From positions 1 through 63,530 of IMG/VR virus record IMGVR_UViG_3300030109_005803: a stretch of DNA of 63,530 nt; one strand, 5' to 3'. The notes beneath the pieces are model-generated. The model ran no database searches and was not told the DNA's origin. It saw only the letters and a program-made list of their open reading frames with translations. Position numbers and translations under genes: made by a program. This stretch comes from a virus. This document shows, piece by piece, positions 1 through 8,035 of the stretch (positions are counted from its first letter, which is position 1; every line of letters begins with the position of its first letter).

Positions 1-2168
1 GTCACAAAAGCGTCACCACAAGGAACCTCGTCAAGAAGATTCAGCTTCTTGGCCATTGTTTTATAATCGTTGTCCATGATCCGAGCACGGTTTACGGTCT
101 CGTCATAGCGCTGCTTAAAATCATCGTACTGCTTCTTCTCTTCCAGCAGTTCTTCAATATTAATCGTCGTTAAGAAATCATCATAAGTTTTTAGCTTACC
201 ATCAAACTGAGCTATCTCTTGTTTTAGTTCGCTGATGTTATCCTTTGTATCTTGAACGTTGGTGGTTAATTGCTTTCTTTTCTCGACCAACTTCTTGATG
301 TTTAGGCGCTCAGTAGGAATAGAGTCGATCTGCTCAGTCAAATCATTGTACACTTGCTCGTTTTCAACCAACTGTAGGCGGATAGCATCACAGTTCTTAG
401 TGTCGGCTAGTAGTTCTTTCTGAGCTTCTTCACAGTGAACCTCAGCAATTGCGATGTCTTTATCGTAATCTGTGTCGCCAACGCGTCGTAGAACAGCTTT
501 TAAGTCAGCGGAGTCCTCTTTTGCTAGCTTAAACTTCTTCTCAAAGATCTCTAAATCCAAGAACTTAGCTAGGATCTCCTTGCGTTTTGTGGACCCCTCC
601 TTAATAAAGCTTAAAGAATCAAGCTGGCTAGCCATTGACGTCAATAAAAAGTCCTCAATTGTGCCAAACTGCTTGCGAATATTAGCATCGGTCTCGTTGC
701 GGGTCGTGCCGTTAAGGCTTAAATCGCCGTCTTGTGTAAAATCCAAGAAGGTCCTAGCTTCATTGGTTTCTACGCCCTTGAGACGCTTTATATACTTCTC
801 GGACTTTCTCTCGATAGTGTAGGTCTTCTCACCAATTTGAAGGTCAATCGTGCCAATACAGTTCTTCTTGTTTTGATTAATAATATTGTAATTCTTGCGT
901 TCGTTCTTTGATGTTGTGTTAAACATAGTGTAAAGCATACTATCAATAACCGATGACTTGCCTGAATAGTTCTTACCGAAGATACCCACAATCCCATTGA
1001 GGTTTGTAAAATCTAGAATGTTACTTTCCCCGTAATTGAACAGATTGTCCCACTCAAAGCGATTAATATTCCAATTTACGTTTCTTGCAATGTCTTCGTT
1101 CTCCTCAATGTGGGAGTTATACTTGCGGTTTAACTCGTAAATCTTCTGGATGATTTCCTCTGTGGGCTCATAGTCCTCTAGATACTCGCGCATTAGACGT
1201 TCCTGAACTGCGACATCTCGTAAGTTTTCGACCTTAAAATTATTTCCAAGACTGACCTCCCCTCTTTCACCGGCTGCTCGGTTCAAAAATGAGATAGACT
1301 CAGGCTTAAAGCGAGACTTTGCCACTTCAACAGCCTTACGCATCACGTCCAAAGGAAGATTGTTGTTACTTACAAGGCGAAGACGAGCACCAGAAGGAAT
1401 CTTAGTGCCCTTTGGCATACGCCCCTTCGGCGTTAGTTCGATCGTCATAAAAGGTTTTGGATTCAAAAGAACATGATGATTAACTGTAAACGTGTTTTTA
1501 TCTTCGATATCCCAAATCAAAAAGCCCTTGTCGTTGGTTTCGCCGTGGTTCTGCTGGACAGTTGAACCGCAGTAGCGAACTCGGCCCTCTGTATCAAGAA
1601 TCTGGTTTGTCTTGTGAATATCCCCAAGCATTGCAAAGTCATGACCAGCAAACACGCCAATGTCGTGATCGCCGTGATCCATAACCCAACCAACGTCAGT
1701 GGACACTCCACCGATCGCGCCGTGGTATAAAGCAATATTAATCCGAGATTGGTCGCTCGGAGCAACCCAGTTCTCCTCATCAAACACGGATAGCACGTTG
1801 AGGGCGAGATCCGGCTCTAGAACGGTTTCACCAGCATTCTTGAGTAGATGTAGGTTCGGAAGATTCAAAGCGCTTACAATGGGTGACAGCGCGTCCTGGC
1901 GGCTACTGTTCTTTAAGTTGCCGTCGTGGTTGCCGAGAATGATGTAGGTTGGCGCGATTGCCTCTAGATTCATAAAGAAGTCGGAGCAAAGCTCAACGAA
2001 CTCTGGTGATATCTGCGTCTTGGTGTGGGCGATGTCGCCGCAGTGGACAATGTAGTCCACATTCTCTTTACGAAGAACCTCGTAAAGTTGTTTGAATACC
2101 TTCTTGTATTCATAATGATATTTTAAATTTTTTATATGCGTATCCGCAATGTGAGCAATTCTATACAC
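1..2168 (-). CDS. Fused Mre11-type nuclease / Rad50-type ATPase (T4 gp47-gp46-like), 3' end outside window
   Basis: One open frame of 722 visible codons starts at a GTG with AGGGG upstream and runs off the window start with no stop. The N-terminal third is a calcineurin-type phosphoesterase like SbcD/Mre11/gp47: DTH at residues 9-11, GD at 44-45, GNHD at 79-82, then YHG and GDIH. A linker follows, and near residue 394 an SMC/Rad50-type Walker A (GKNYSGKSS). After it come long charged helices of a coiled coil, ending at the edge in VPCGDAF, probably the start of the zinc hook. In T4 and in bacteria these are two proteins that form the end-processing complex used in recombination-dependent replication and host DNA degradation. 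Here they appear as one polypeptide. I read the frame by hand: no stop separates the halves and the linker looks like normal protein. The second half of the coiled coil, the signature motif and Walker B lie outside the window. Confidence 0.87.
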   Translation of the reverse strand, partial: MYRIAHIADTHIKNLKYHYEYKKVFKQLYEVLRKENVDYIVHCGDIAHTKTQISPEFVELCSDFFMNLEAIAPTYIILGNHDGNLKNSSRQDALSPIVSALNLPNLHLLKNAGETVLEPDLALNVLSVFDEENWVAPSDQSRINIALYHGAIGGVSTDVGWVMDHGDHDIGVFAGHDFAMLGDIHKTNQILDTEGRVRYCGSTVQQNHGETNDKGFLIWDIEDKNTFTVNHHVLLNPKPFMTIELTPKGRMPKGTKIPSGARLRLVSNNNLPLDVMRKAVEVAKSRFKPESISFLNRAAGERGEVSLGNNFKVENLRDVAVQERLMREYLEDYEPTEEIIQKIYELNRKYNSHIEENEDIARNVNWNINRFEWDNLFNYGESNILDFTNLNGIVGIFGKNYSGKSSVIDSMLYTMFNTTSKNERKNYNIINQNKKNCIGTIDLQIGEKTYTIERKSEKYIKRLKGVETNEARTFLDFTQDGDLSLNGTTRNETDANIRKQFGTIEDFLLTSMASQLDSLSFIKEGSTKRKEILAKFLDLEIFEKKFKLAKEDSADLKAVLRRVGDTDYDKDIAIAEVHCEEAQKELLADTKNCDAIRLQLVENEQVYNDLTEQIDSIPTERLNIKKLVEKRKQLTTNVQDTKDNISELKQEIAQFDGKLKTYDDFLTTINIEELLEEKKQYDDFKQRYDETVNRARIMDNDYKTMAKKLNLLDEVPCGDAFV

Positions 2169-2187
2169 TTTATCCCCTAAAACAAAA

Positions 2188-2217
2188 CTCTATCACCAGT
2201 ATACACTAGTGATAGAG
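2188..2217 (-). terminator. Terminator-like hairpin (alternatively an operator)
   Basis: A perfect 9-bp inverted repeat (CTCTATCAC / GTGATAGAG), extendable by 3 bp past one mismatch, is followed on the minus strand by TTTTGTTTT. It lies just past the stop of the 243-residue gene and would end transcripts coming from it. The same palindrome brackets the -10 box of the promoter at 2198-2225, so a repressor operator is the alternative reading. The stem is fairly AT-rich. Confidence 0.55.
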
Positions 2218-2225
2218 CCTGTCAA
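2198..2225 (-). promoter_or_regulatory. Sigma-70-type promoter for the nuclease-ATPase fusion
   Basis: TTGACA (2220-2225) and TATACT (2198-2203) are separated by 16 bases on the minus strand. The predicted start is near 2191, giving a leader of about 23 bases with the AGGGG ribosome site before the GTG at 2168. Box quality suggests a middle or early promoter read by host polymerase. The -10 box lies in the loop of the hairpin at 2188-2217. Confidence 0.65.
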
Positions 2226-2259
2226 GTGTTATTTTTAGATTTTATTGATAGCCGAAGTT

Positions 2260-2991
2260 TTAAAAGTTTCTTCGATAATCACGCTTAATGTCGTGAGGGC
2301 GTTCCCCAGCGGCTAAGCGTCGTTTGATTTTATCTACATCACCCTGATGGAGGCGACCTTTTGACTTTTCAAATTCTGCTTTCCGAATAAGATCCTGAGC
2401 CTCCTCATCTTGTCCCTCTTCCATTGGAGCGTACATCGGGTTAGCGAGGATGTGGCGAAGAGTAGCAACCATCGGAGCATCTAAGCTCAGACTAAGGGCC
2501 TCCAGATCAGCGGGAGTCATTTTGTTCAGAACATCTCTGGCGTTAATCAGAGTAACGAGACGGCCTTCGGGGGAATCGAATGCTCGATCACGGGTCTCCT
2601 CGTCGTCGGGTTCGGCAATATCTTCAATACCTGCACCGGGGCGGTCGGCTCCACGCATGGCATCCATCTCTTCCTTAACAGCAGCCTTCAAAGCGTTGCG
2701 ATTAACTTTGATGTTCTTACCGCGGCCAGTGTCCTTATCGAACTTAACAGCAACGTTAGTATTCTTTGTTCCCGGGTGGGTGACAATACCGTCGCCATAC
2801 TCGTCGTGGGTTACTTTCTGACCAGACTTAAAACCTTCTTCAAGCTCTCCACGATCTTTCATATCCAAAGCGATCGCAACAGCCTGATCTTGTGGCTTAT
2901 CTTCCTTACCCATAAGGTAAGAAATCTTCTTGCTTACTTTGTCTTCCCCTTCGTTGGCGAACTTTCTAAAGTTTTCTAATATAAGTTTCAT
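2260..2991 (-). CDS. Conserved phage protein of unknown function, with a Tudor/SH3-like barrel motif
   Basis: This is a 243-residue acidic, soluble protein with no signal peptide or membrane segment. It opens with MKLILENFRKF, an opening I associate with proteins of T4-like marine phages. Residues about 57-100 resemble the small beta-barrel found at the C-terminus of UvrD-type helicases (GQKVTHDEYGDGIVT, then VAVKFDKD). The C-terminal 40 residues are strongly basic (KRRLAAGERPHDIKRDYRR) and could bind nucleic acid. The start is an ATG with AGAGG upstream, and that ribosome site overlaps the stop of the small cysteine-rich gene before it. Its location between recombination and primase genes suggests a DNA-metabolism accessory role, but this is only context. 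Confidence 0.7.
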   Translation of the reverse strand: MKLILENFRKFANEGEDKVSKKISYLMGKEDKPQDQAVAIALDMKDRGELEEGFKSGQKVTHDEYGDGIVTHPGTKNTNVAVKFDKDTGRGKNIKVNRNALKAAVKEEMDAMRGADRPGAGIEDIAEPDDEETRDRAFDSPEGRLVTLINARDVLNKMTPADLEALSLSLDAPMVATLRHILANPMYAPMEEGQDEEAQDLIRKAEFEKSKGRLHQGDVDKIKRRLAAGERPHDIKRDYRRNF

Positions 2992-3002
2992 CTTTTAATC
3001 CT

Positions 3003-3080
3003 CTAGCAGCAATTGCCTGTGCAGCAGCAGCAGCAACGTGGTGTAAATAAACTTACAATCTTGTTCCATAAATTTCTCAT
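3003..3080 (-). CDS. 25-residue cysteine-run micropeptide
   Basis: The encoded peptide is an amphipathic, basic N-terminus (MRNLWNKIVSLFTPR) followed by CCCCCTGNCC, so seven of the last ten residues are cysteine. Support for translation is a strong ribosome site (AAGGAG, 8 bases before the ATG), an ATGA overlap with the preceding small frame, and a stop codon that overlaps the ribosome site of the next gene. I do not recognise it. A metal- or Fe-S-binding peptide, or a lipidated or membrane-associated peptide, are possibilities only. Part of the run comes from a TGC repeat, so slippage could vary the cysteine number between relatives. Confidence 0.55.
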   Translation of the reverse strand: MRNLWNKIVSLFTPRCCCCCTGNCC

Positions 3081-3202
3081 TTTGCATTCTCCTTGTCAGA
3101 TAGCAAGTCGTTGCCCATATCGCGAATCTCGTGGAACATAATTGCTCTTTTAAGCATTTCTTCTAATATAATCTTAATCAATCTGACTTTATCACGTTTC
3201 AC
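3077..3202 (-). CDS. Small 41-residue phage protein
   Basis: The frame starts at GTG five bases after the primase stop and ends in a TGA that overlaps the ATG of the cysteine-rich peptide, which suggests translational coupling. The product is basic and helical (KRDKVRLIKIILEEMLKR), a pattern seen in many tiny phage proteins. No clear ribosome site precedes the GTG, and an internal ATG at codon 16 is an alternative start. Function unknown. Confidence 0.45.
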   Translation of the reverse strand: MKRDKVRLIKIILEEMLKRAIMFHEIRDMGNDLLSDKENAK

Positions 3203-3206
3203 TATA

Positions 3207-4142
3207 TTACACAGACATTGCTAATGTCAACAGTAAATAGTTGTCTGGTGTGATAAGGGTCGCTTTGTTGAGACATTTCTGAAAATCATCCTTCAACATG
3301 GACCCGACGTCCTCATTATCACCAACATCAACTTTCCAAACTTCAATGTCGAAATTCAGTAGAGTCCTAATGATATCCAACTCTTTCTTCTTGGCGTCCG
3401 GATCCAGAGCAATATACACGCCCGCGTCTTCCTTGACAATCTTCTGAAGCAAGGCAGAGTTCTGATTTAGCGTGGAGCCAAGAAGAGGCACAGAGTTACG
3501 CCCAGCAACGATAGCATCAAACACTCCCTCTACTAGAATAATGTCCGAACTCCAATCCACAAACAAATCATTGAATATAATGTTTTTGCTCGCTGGTGGG
3601 TTCTTATACTTTGGATAAGCTCTCTTATCATAGGACCGAGAGATAAAGTAGTTTAGATCGCCTTCGTCATCAAACGACGGAATTACAACGCGGCCTTCAT
3701 ACTCGCCCTCACTACAATACCCCATCTTCCACCAAACAATGTCTTGTTTCGTGATACCGCGTTTTCGGAGGTAGTTTCTAGCAGCGAACCCAGTGGGTGG
3801 CATATTTTTGTTAGCCAAAGATACAAAACCTTCGGGCATCTCAAGTATTTGTTTTTCTTCTACTTTCTCTGCAAAAAGATCTTCAAGCTTGTCGTAATCA
3901 ACAGTTTCTGTAATTTCGCGCCACTGTGCTTTATCATGACTACTGCCGAAGCGGCGAATAATACGATAGATATTTTTACCGCGCGTGTCGCATATCCAGC
4001 ATTTGTAGTAGCCTTTAGCCACATTGACAGAAAACTTACGCTTATGATGATTGCAGTAAGGACAAGAAAAAAGGTGTTCATCGTTTGAACGGTAAGATGC
4101 TCCGAGAACATTCGTTAGAATCTTAAGTTTCTTGCTGTCCAT
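3207..4142 (-). CDS. DNA primase, T4 gp61-like
   Basis: This 311-residue protein makes RNA primers for lagging-strand synthesis at the phage fork, working with a gp41-type helicase that is not in the window. Visible domains are an N-terminal zinc ribbon with C27, C30, C48 and C51 (CPYC ... CWIC), a central basic region around residues 115-190, and a TOPRIM domain with ILVEGVFDAI near 202 and LDPDAKKK near 246. The length is close to T4 gp61. It overlaps the RuvC-like gene upstream by 20 bases, so the two are probably co-translated. The C-terminus is hydrophobic (LLLTLAMSV). Confidence 0.88.
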   Translation of the reverse strand: MDSKKLKILTNVLGASYRSNDEHLFSCPYCNHHKRKFSVNVAKGYYKCWICDTRGKNIYRIIRRFGSSHDKAQWREITETVDYDKLEDLFAEKVEEKQILEMPEGFVSLANKNMPPTGFAARNYLRKRGITKQDIVWWKMGYCSEGEYEGRVVIPSFDDEGDLNYFISRSYDKRAYPKYKNPPASKNIIFNDLFVDWSSDIILVEGVFDAIVAGRNSVPLLGSTLNQNSALLQKIVKEDAGVYIALDPDAKKKELDIIRTLLNFDIEVWKVDVGDNEDVGSMLKDDFQKCLNKATLITPDNYLLLTLAMSV

Positions 4143-4644
4143 TTATCCACCCCGCCTTTGCAATCACATAACTATCCGATCGGTCGGCATAGCCAGCCTT
4201 CGGATTACCGTATCTTGTGTATTCTATATCAAAGGAGGGTACGTTGTCAAGGACAAACTGAAGTGCAACGTCTTTTGCCTTCTGTCCCTTTGGAACTTTA
4301 ATGCCGCAGCTCTTTCTAGCTGATGTGGCCGCAAGATACTGCGGCTCAATGCCAAAAAGATTATAAGATATCCACGACACAATTCCATTTATTTTTGACA
4401 ACAAAGACAATGTTTGCGCTGATGAAAACCCAGAGCGGAAGGACTGCAGTGATTGCTCCACATAAATGTGTTCAATAAAATAATCATTTCGTATTGCAGC
4501 CAAACGACCTTCAACTGCAGAGCATTTCTGAAAGAAATTCTTTTCTTTACGAAGATCTATGTGATCACAAACGACGATGTTCCCGTCATTATCTAATATG
4601 GTGTAGCCAGTGATACTGGTTGAGATGTCAAGTCCTAAAATCAT
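4123..4644 (-). CDS. RuvC-like nuclease (RNase H fold), putative Holliday junction resolvase
   Basis: This 173-residue protein has the acidic pattern of the RuvC family. There is an Asp in the first strand (GLDIST, D6), a Glu in the second-region strand (YVEQS, near 63), and two Asp in a C-terminal helix (YADRSDSYVIAK, near 154-157). The family cleaves four-way junctions, and in phages it debranches DNA before packaging, a job T4 gives to the unrelated gp49. It lies directly upstream of the primase, which supports a replication or recombination role. The start is a clean ATG. Which structure it cuts is inferred. Confidence 0.75.
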   Translation of the reverse strand: MILGLDISTSITGYTILDNDGNIVVCDHIDLRKEKNFFQKCSAVEGRLAAIRNDYFIEHIYVEQSLQSFRSGFSSAQTLSLLSKINGIVSWISYNLFGIEPQYLAATSARKSCGIKVPKGQKAKDVALQFVLDNVPSFDIEYTRYGNPKAGYADRSDSYVIAKAGWINGQQET

Positions 4645-4656
4645 ATCCGAATGATA

Positions 4657-5934
4657 TCAGATGTCAAGCTTAATCTTAAACGTAAAGTCTCGTTCTACGG
4701 TTTTCTTCACTGGTGTGGCGACTTTGGCAATACCAATAAGGTTTCTGTCTTCGTCGTAAATACCAATCTTTGAGATGTATGTTGTCTTCTCAAAAGATCC
4801 AGTTGGGTCTGGGTATGAGGAGCTTACAATATTCTTAACTACAATCGTGTCACTCTCTATATACCCCTGCGATCCGGTTGATATTAGTGTCTCCGCGCCA
4901 TTTGCTAAAAATGATGGGCTATTGGAGTGGTTCAACTCTCCTTTAGGGGCGTTTGCAAACATGGTAAGCACTTGCGTGTTTGTAGTGCCGCTCATTAACA
5001 TACCAAAAGAAGAACTTGGCGCTGTTATGGAACCAGAAATCGACTGTCCAAAGTACGTCCAATTAGCCGTGCTCAATCCGACCGAACTAGTGTAATAATC
5101 TTGATTTGCTGAAAGGTCGGTCGAGCTGGTTAAGATAACAAAGCCTTCGTTGTATAGAACCAACCCGACAACCGAATCAGTTAAAGATCCGGTACCGTAC
5201 GTTTGAATTAACTCACCGTTTCTTTTGGTGTCTTGTGCCCGGGCGATCAAAGTACCTGAGTGGAAAAATTCTAAATTTACTGACCCTTTCTTGATTTGAC
5301 TCCCATAGAACACACTTGGTATCGAAATAAGACCCACGGACGAACTATCTAAGCTTCTGTTATGTATCCCGGCTACTATAGAATCAGCCGAGGAGGAATA
5401 TTCAAAATGAGGAGATATATTTCTATAATAGTTAATCGTGCTCTTAAGGGCGCGCAGATTCGTTATGGAGCCGTTACTAGTGATTATAGGACCAGTGGCA
5501 GATTGGCTTACAACCGCCGATTCAAACCTCGCATCCGTTGCAGAATAGAATTCTTTAGATATAGACGCCGTATACGGATAAAGGCTGCCGGTAATAACGT
5601 CACCCGGAAGTTTACTAGCAAATGCGGCGGCTGTGCTAGTTCTAAAGTTTAATCTTGATCCGTCCTTGACAATCCAAGGATAGATAATTCCGCGGTCGAT
5701 GATTCCATCTGGGCCAATCGTCCTGCCTGTACGAGAGTCGGCACGATCAACGTTTAATTCATATAACGAAATGTTACCGGCGTCAGTTAATCTAATAGAG
5801 CCTGTAAACGATCCTGATATATTTGGTGTGTTATTGTAGTAAGCCGAACCACTATAAATTACAAATTTAACTTCTGGGTATAATTTTAGTGTATTGGTAA
5901 ATACATCATTCCTGTTAAACTTGTAAAAAGACAT
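4657..5934 (-). CDS. Putative virion structural protein (tail/fibre region)
   Basis: This 425-residue protein is rich in Ser, Thr, Gly and Tyr, with an all-beta look, as in tail decoration or fibre proteins. Its C-terminal 45 residues (YISKIGIYDEDRNLIGIAKV, then a KI-LDI ending) match the end of the next upstream gene product (VGLYSPDNELLAVAKLSEPL, ending in RVRLDY). The two are therefore paralogous at least in that domain. It lies at the 3' end of the structural block, just before the DNA-metabolism genes. No catalytic motif is visible. Confidence 0.65.
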   Translation of the reverse strand: MSFYKFNRNDVFTNTLKLYPEVKFVIYSGSAYYNNTPNISGSFTGSIRLTDAGNISLYELNVDRADSRTGRTIGPDGIIDRGIIYPWIVKDGSRLNFRTSTAAAFASKLPGDVITGSLYPYTASISKEFYSATDARFESAVVSQSATGPIITSNGSITNLRALKSTINYYRNISPHFEYSSSADSIVAGIHNRSLDSSSVGLISIPSVFYGSQIKKGSVNLEFFHSGTLIARAQDTKRNGELIQTYGTGSLTDSVVGLVLYNEGFVILTSSTDLSANQDYYTSSVGLSTANWTYFGQSISGSITAPSSSFGMLMSGTTNTQVLTMFANAPKGELNHSNSPSFLANGAETLISTGSQGYIESDTIVVKNIVSSSYPDPTGSFEKTTYISKIGIYDEDRNLIGIAKVATPVKKTVERDFTFKIKLDI

Positions 5935-5952
5935 CTAACACCCATAACATTA

Positions 5953-7014
5953 TTAGTAATCTAATCTTACTCTAACTGTGAACTCGTTCGTTGGGTCCTT
6001 CTTAAGCGGCTCGGACAACTTTGCAACAGCCAACAGTTCATTGTCTGGTGAGTACAGCCCCACAGTAGTAGCGTAAGATACCGGAACATCTGCGGAGTCA
6101 TTCTTGACCACCAGCTTGCTGGCACTCAGATATGTTGGGTTAGCAGAATAGTTGAACTCATTGTGGTTTGCTCTGCAGAAGTATACTGTAGAGTTTAGCT
6201 CAACTGAGTTATTAAATGACATGTCGTAAACTCTGTGTCTAAACGCATCGCTGTTTGCCTGAATAGTTGAGCCAGTCAATACAGCATCCATGATTTCACC
6301 AGCGGAATTCATTTGAGCACTAGAACTAAGAAGCCCCTGGAAAACTGAGGCAGTAACTACGGCGACACCCGCTTGATAATAAATCAGTCCAACTGGTTGC
6401 TGTGTCGAGCCAGTAATGCCGTCCAAAGGAGCACCCACCGAATTAGTTGCGTATAAAAGTCCATATTCACCAGCAGGAGAATTGACCTTATAAGAAGTCA
6501 CTCCATCTGCATCTAACAATTTAATACGAGTGCTGTGTGGGTCAGCGTGAGCTGCCTTTACTCCCAGCTCTAGAGAGAACGAACCTTTCTTAACTTCGTC
6601 CTTGGTAAGGAGTCTGGTAAAGTTAATTACGATGGCTTCATTAATCTTAGTGCCACCATCAGTTAGGTTACCATCTTCATCGAAGCGTCGGATATCATTA
6701 TTTTCGTCAAAACCTACAAGTACTTGAGCCATCTGGTTATAAATGTTAATCTTTTTAGCGTTCTGTGAGTTTGCGGCACCAGAAAGCGAAGAAGCATTGG
6801 CATAGCCAGTTGTTAAATCAAAAATATGGTTAGCAGAGGAACTCAAATAAGGGTAATCATAAACAGACTGAAAAATACCATGTGAAAAGTTTTTGATATT
6901 TTCGTCTGCGTAAGTTCCTGATACTATCGCACCCGTGATAGGAATGGCCTCATGGAGAAGGTTCCTAGTAGAAATTACATCTTTTGCATTTAAAGTTTTG
7001 AAAGTAGTAGCCAT
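5953..7014 (-). CDS. Putative virion structural protein, paralogue of its neighbour
   Basis: This 353-residue beta-rich protein shares its C-terminal domain with the 425-residue protein downstream and a general architecture of short Ser/Gly-rich strands. The middle contains RLLTKDEVKKGSFSLELG, echoing the SQIKKGSVNLEFFHSG of the neighbour, so the similarity extends beyond the C-terminus. It sits in a run of tail-region genes separated by about 15-20 bases. The exact position in the particle is unknown. Duplication of an ancestral tail gene is the simplest explanation. Confidence 0.65.
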   Translation of the reverse strand: MATTFKTLNAKDVISTRNLLHEAIPITGAIVSGTYADENIKNFSHGIFQSVYDYPYLSSSANHIFDLTTGYANASSLSGAANSQNAKKINIYNQMAQVLVGFDENNDIRRFDEDGNLTDGGTKINEAIVINFTRLLTKDEVKKGSFSLELGVKAAHADPHSTRIKLLDADGVTSYKVNSPAGEYGLLYATNSVGAPLDGITGSTQQPVGLIYYQAGVAVVTASVFQGLLSSSAQMNSAGEIMDAVLTGSTIQANSDAFRHRVYDMSFNNSVELNSTVYFCRANHNEFNYSANPTYLSASKLVVKNDSADVPVSYATTVGLYSPDNELLAVAKLSEPLKKDPTNEFTVRVRLDY

Positions 7015-7029
7015 TTTATATTCCTATAC

Positions 7030-7989
7030 CTATACCGATTTAATAAATCTAATTGGGACGTCTACACGATACCCGGTGTTAACACCTGTTACTCGAACAG
7101 TTGAATCAATAAATCTCCACTGATTTGCTGATAGATTGTTTCCTGCTGGGTTAGAGAAGACCGTTGTAGCCAAAGAGCCGATCTGCGTGAAAAGAAAATC
7201 GCTAGTTCGAAGGTCCAAAGAAGACCCAACTCTAAACTGGAATCTTGTTCCTCTTGGCCCCGTAACAGATGATTCTGTTGTGCCACCCAGGTTTGTTACA
7301 TAGCCCGCTCCTGCAGTCAAGTTAAAGAAATAAGAAGCAATGCTATCATCATCAATAAATGAGGGTGTTGCGCCCGGTACCGCCGTATCGGTAGACAATG
7401 CTGTATTAGTAGCCGTTGGAGAAGATGGTGGTGGAAATATCTGACCCAATCTATTATCTAGCTCTACAATGTACTGAGTTTCTATTAGATCTCTGGCTAA
7501 CGTCTCTTCGCTTGATATTTCGGTTGTATCAAGTCCCTGATCAGTCGCAATGTGCGATATATCATCATTAGGCTTATAACCGTTTAGAACGCCCTCTGAG
7601 AGTGTCCCTAGATTATCAACAGTAGTCTTATCTACTGGAATAACAAATGTTCCAGATGAGTGCTTTGCTGAGCCCTGCCCTGCAGTCGTAAATAACTTCA
7701 CAACCGGAAGATACAGCAAATCATTTCTGTTCACCGTCAAAAGCTTTGACTTCATAAGAGAGGTGTTGTTGGTAAAAGCTTCTAGAACTGGAGACTGAAG
7801 GATTGTTATGTCATAGTAAGCCGAGCCGCTAGCGTTGTTTTTATCATACAGCCCGTAGTCTATTTCATCATCGCCTAAAGCGAATTTTGAAATCCTAAAG
7901 GTACCATCGCCCTTTGCTAATCGCATCCTGCCTGTGTCTGTTAATACGGCGTCCAATATAATGTCGCCTGAGTTGTCTAGAAATCCCAT
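7030..7989 (-). CDS. Putative virion structural protein with an LTxxG...DDEI N-terminal motif
   Basis: This 319-residue protein has a characteristic N-terminus (FLDNSGDIILDAVLTDTGR followed by FALGDDEIDYGLYD). The same pattern, an LT-x-x-G stretch then F-A-x-x-DD-x-I-x-Y, occurs at the N-terminus of the 326-residue protein at 15048-16028. This suggests a shared docking domain in two tail proteins. The C-terminal half is beta-rich with no enzyme motif. The ATG is preceded by AGAGG at good spacing. Confidence 0.65.
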   Translation of the reverse strand: MGFLDNSGDIILDAVLTDTGRMRLAKGDGTFRISKFALGDDEIDYGLYDKNNASGSAYYDITILQSPVLEAFTNNTSLMKSKLLTVNRNDLLYLPVVKLFTTAGQGSAKHSSGTFVIPVDKTTVDNLGTLSEGVLNGYKPNDDISHIATDQGLDTTEISSEETLARDLIETQYIVELDNRLGQIFPPPSSPTATNTALSTDTAVPGATPSFIDDDSIASYFFNLTAGAGYVTNLGGTTESSVTGPRGTRFQFRVGSSLDLRTSDFLFTQIGSLATTVFSNPAGNNLSANQWRFIDSTVRVTGVNTGYRVDVPIRFIKSV

Positions 7990-8007
7990 GTGTTTACCTC
8001 TCGTTAT

Positions 8008-8018
8008 TTAAATAGTTG
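8008..8018 (-). promoter_or_regulatory. Candidate late-gene regulatory motif CAACTATTTAA
   Basis: The 11-mer CAACTATTTAA lies 18 bases before the ATG of the 319-residue gene, and here it continues as TTTAAATAACG. An identical 11-mer is 15 bases before the gp25-like gene. It is AT-rich and partly resembles the T4-type late -10 box. A near match also occurs inside the primase coding region, so chance is a real possibility. Confidence 0.25.
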
Positions 8019-8035
8019 TTTGTTTTAAATAAATC

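Noticed and set aside
1-2168. Several short frames in other phases inside the nuclease-ATPase region
   Set aside because: They are shadows of the long frame, which has full nuclease and ATPase motifs; none has a ribosome site or motif.
2188-2217. Tet-operator-like palindrome as evidence for a TetR-type repressor
   Set aside because: The resemblance covers only a few bases, no TetR-family gene is in the window, and a terminator explains the palindrome as well.
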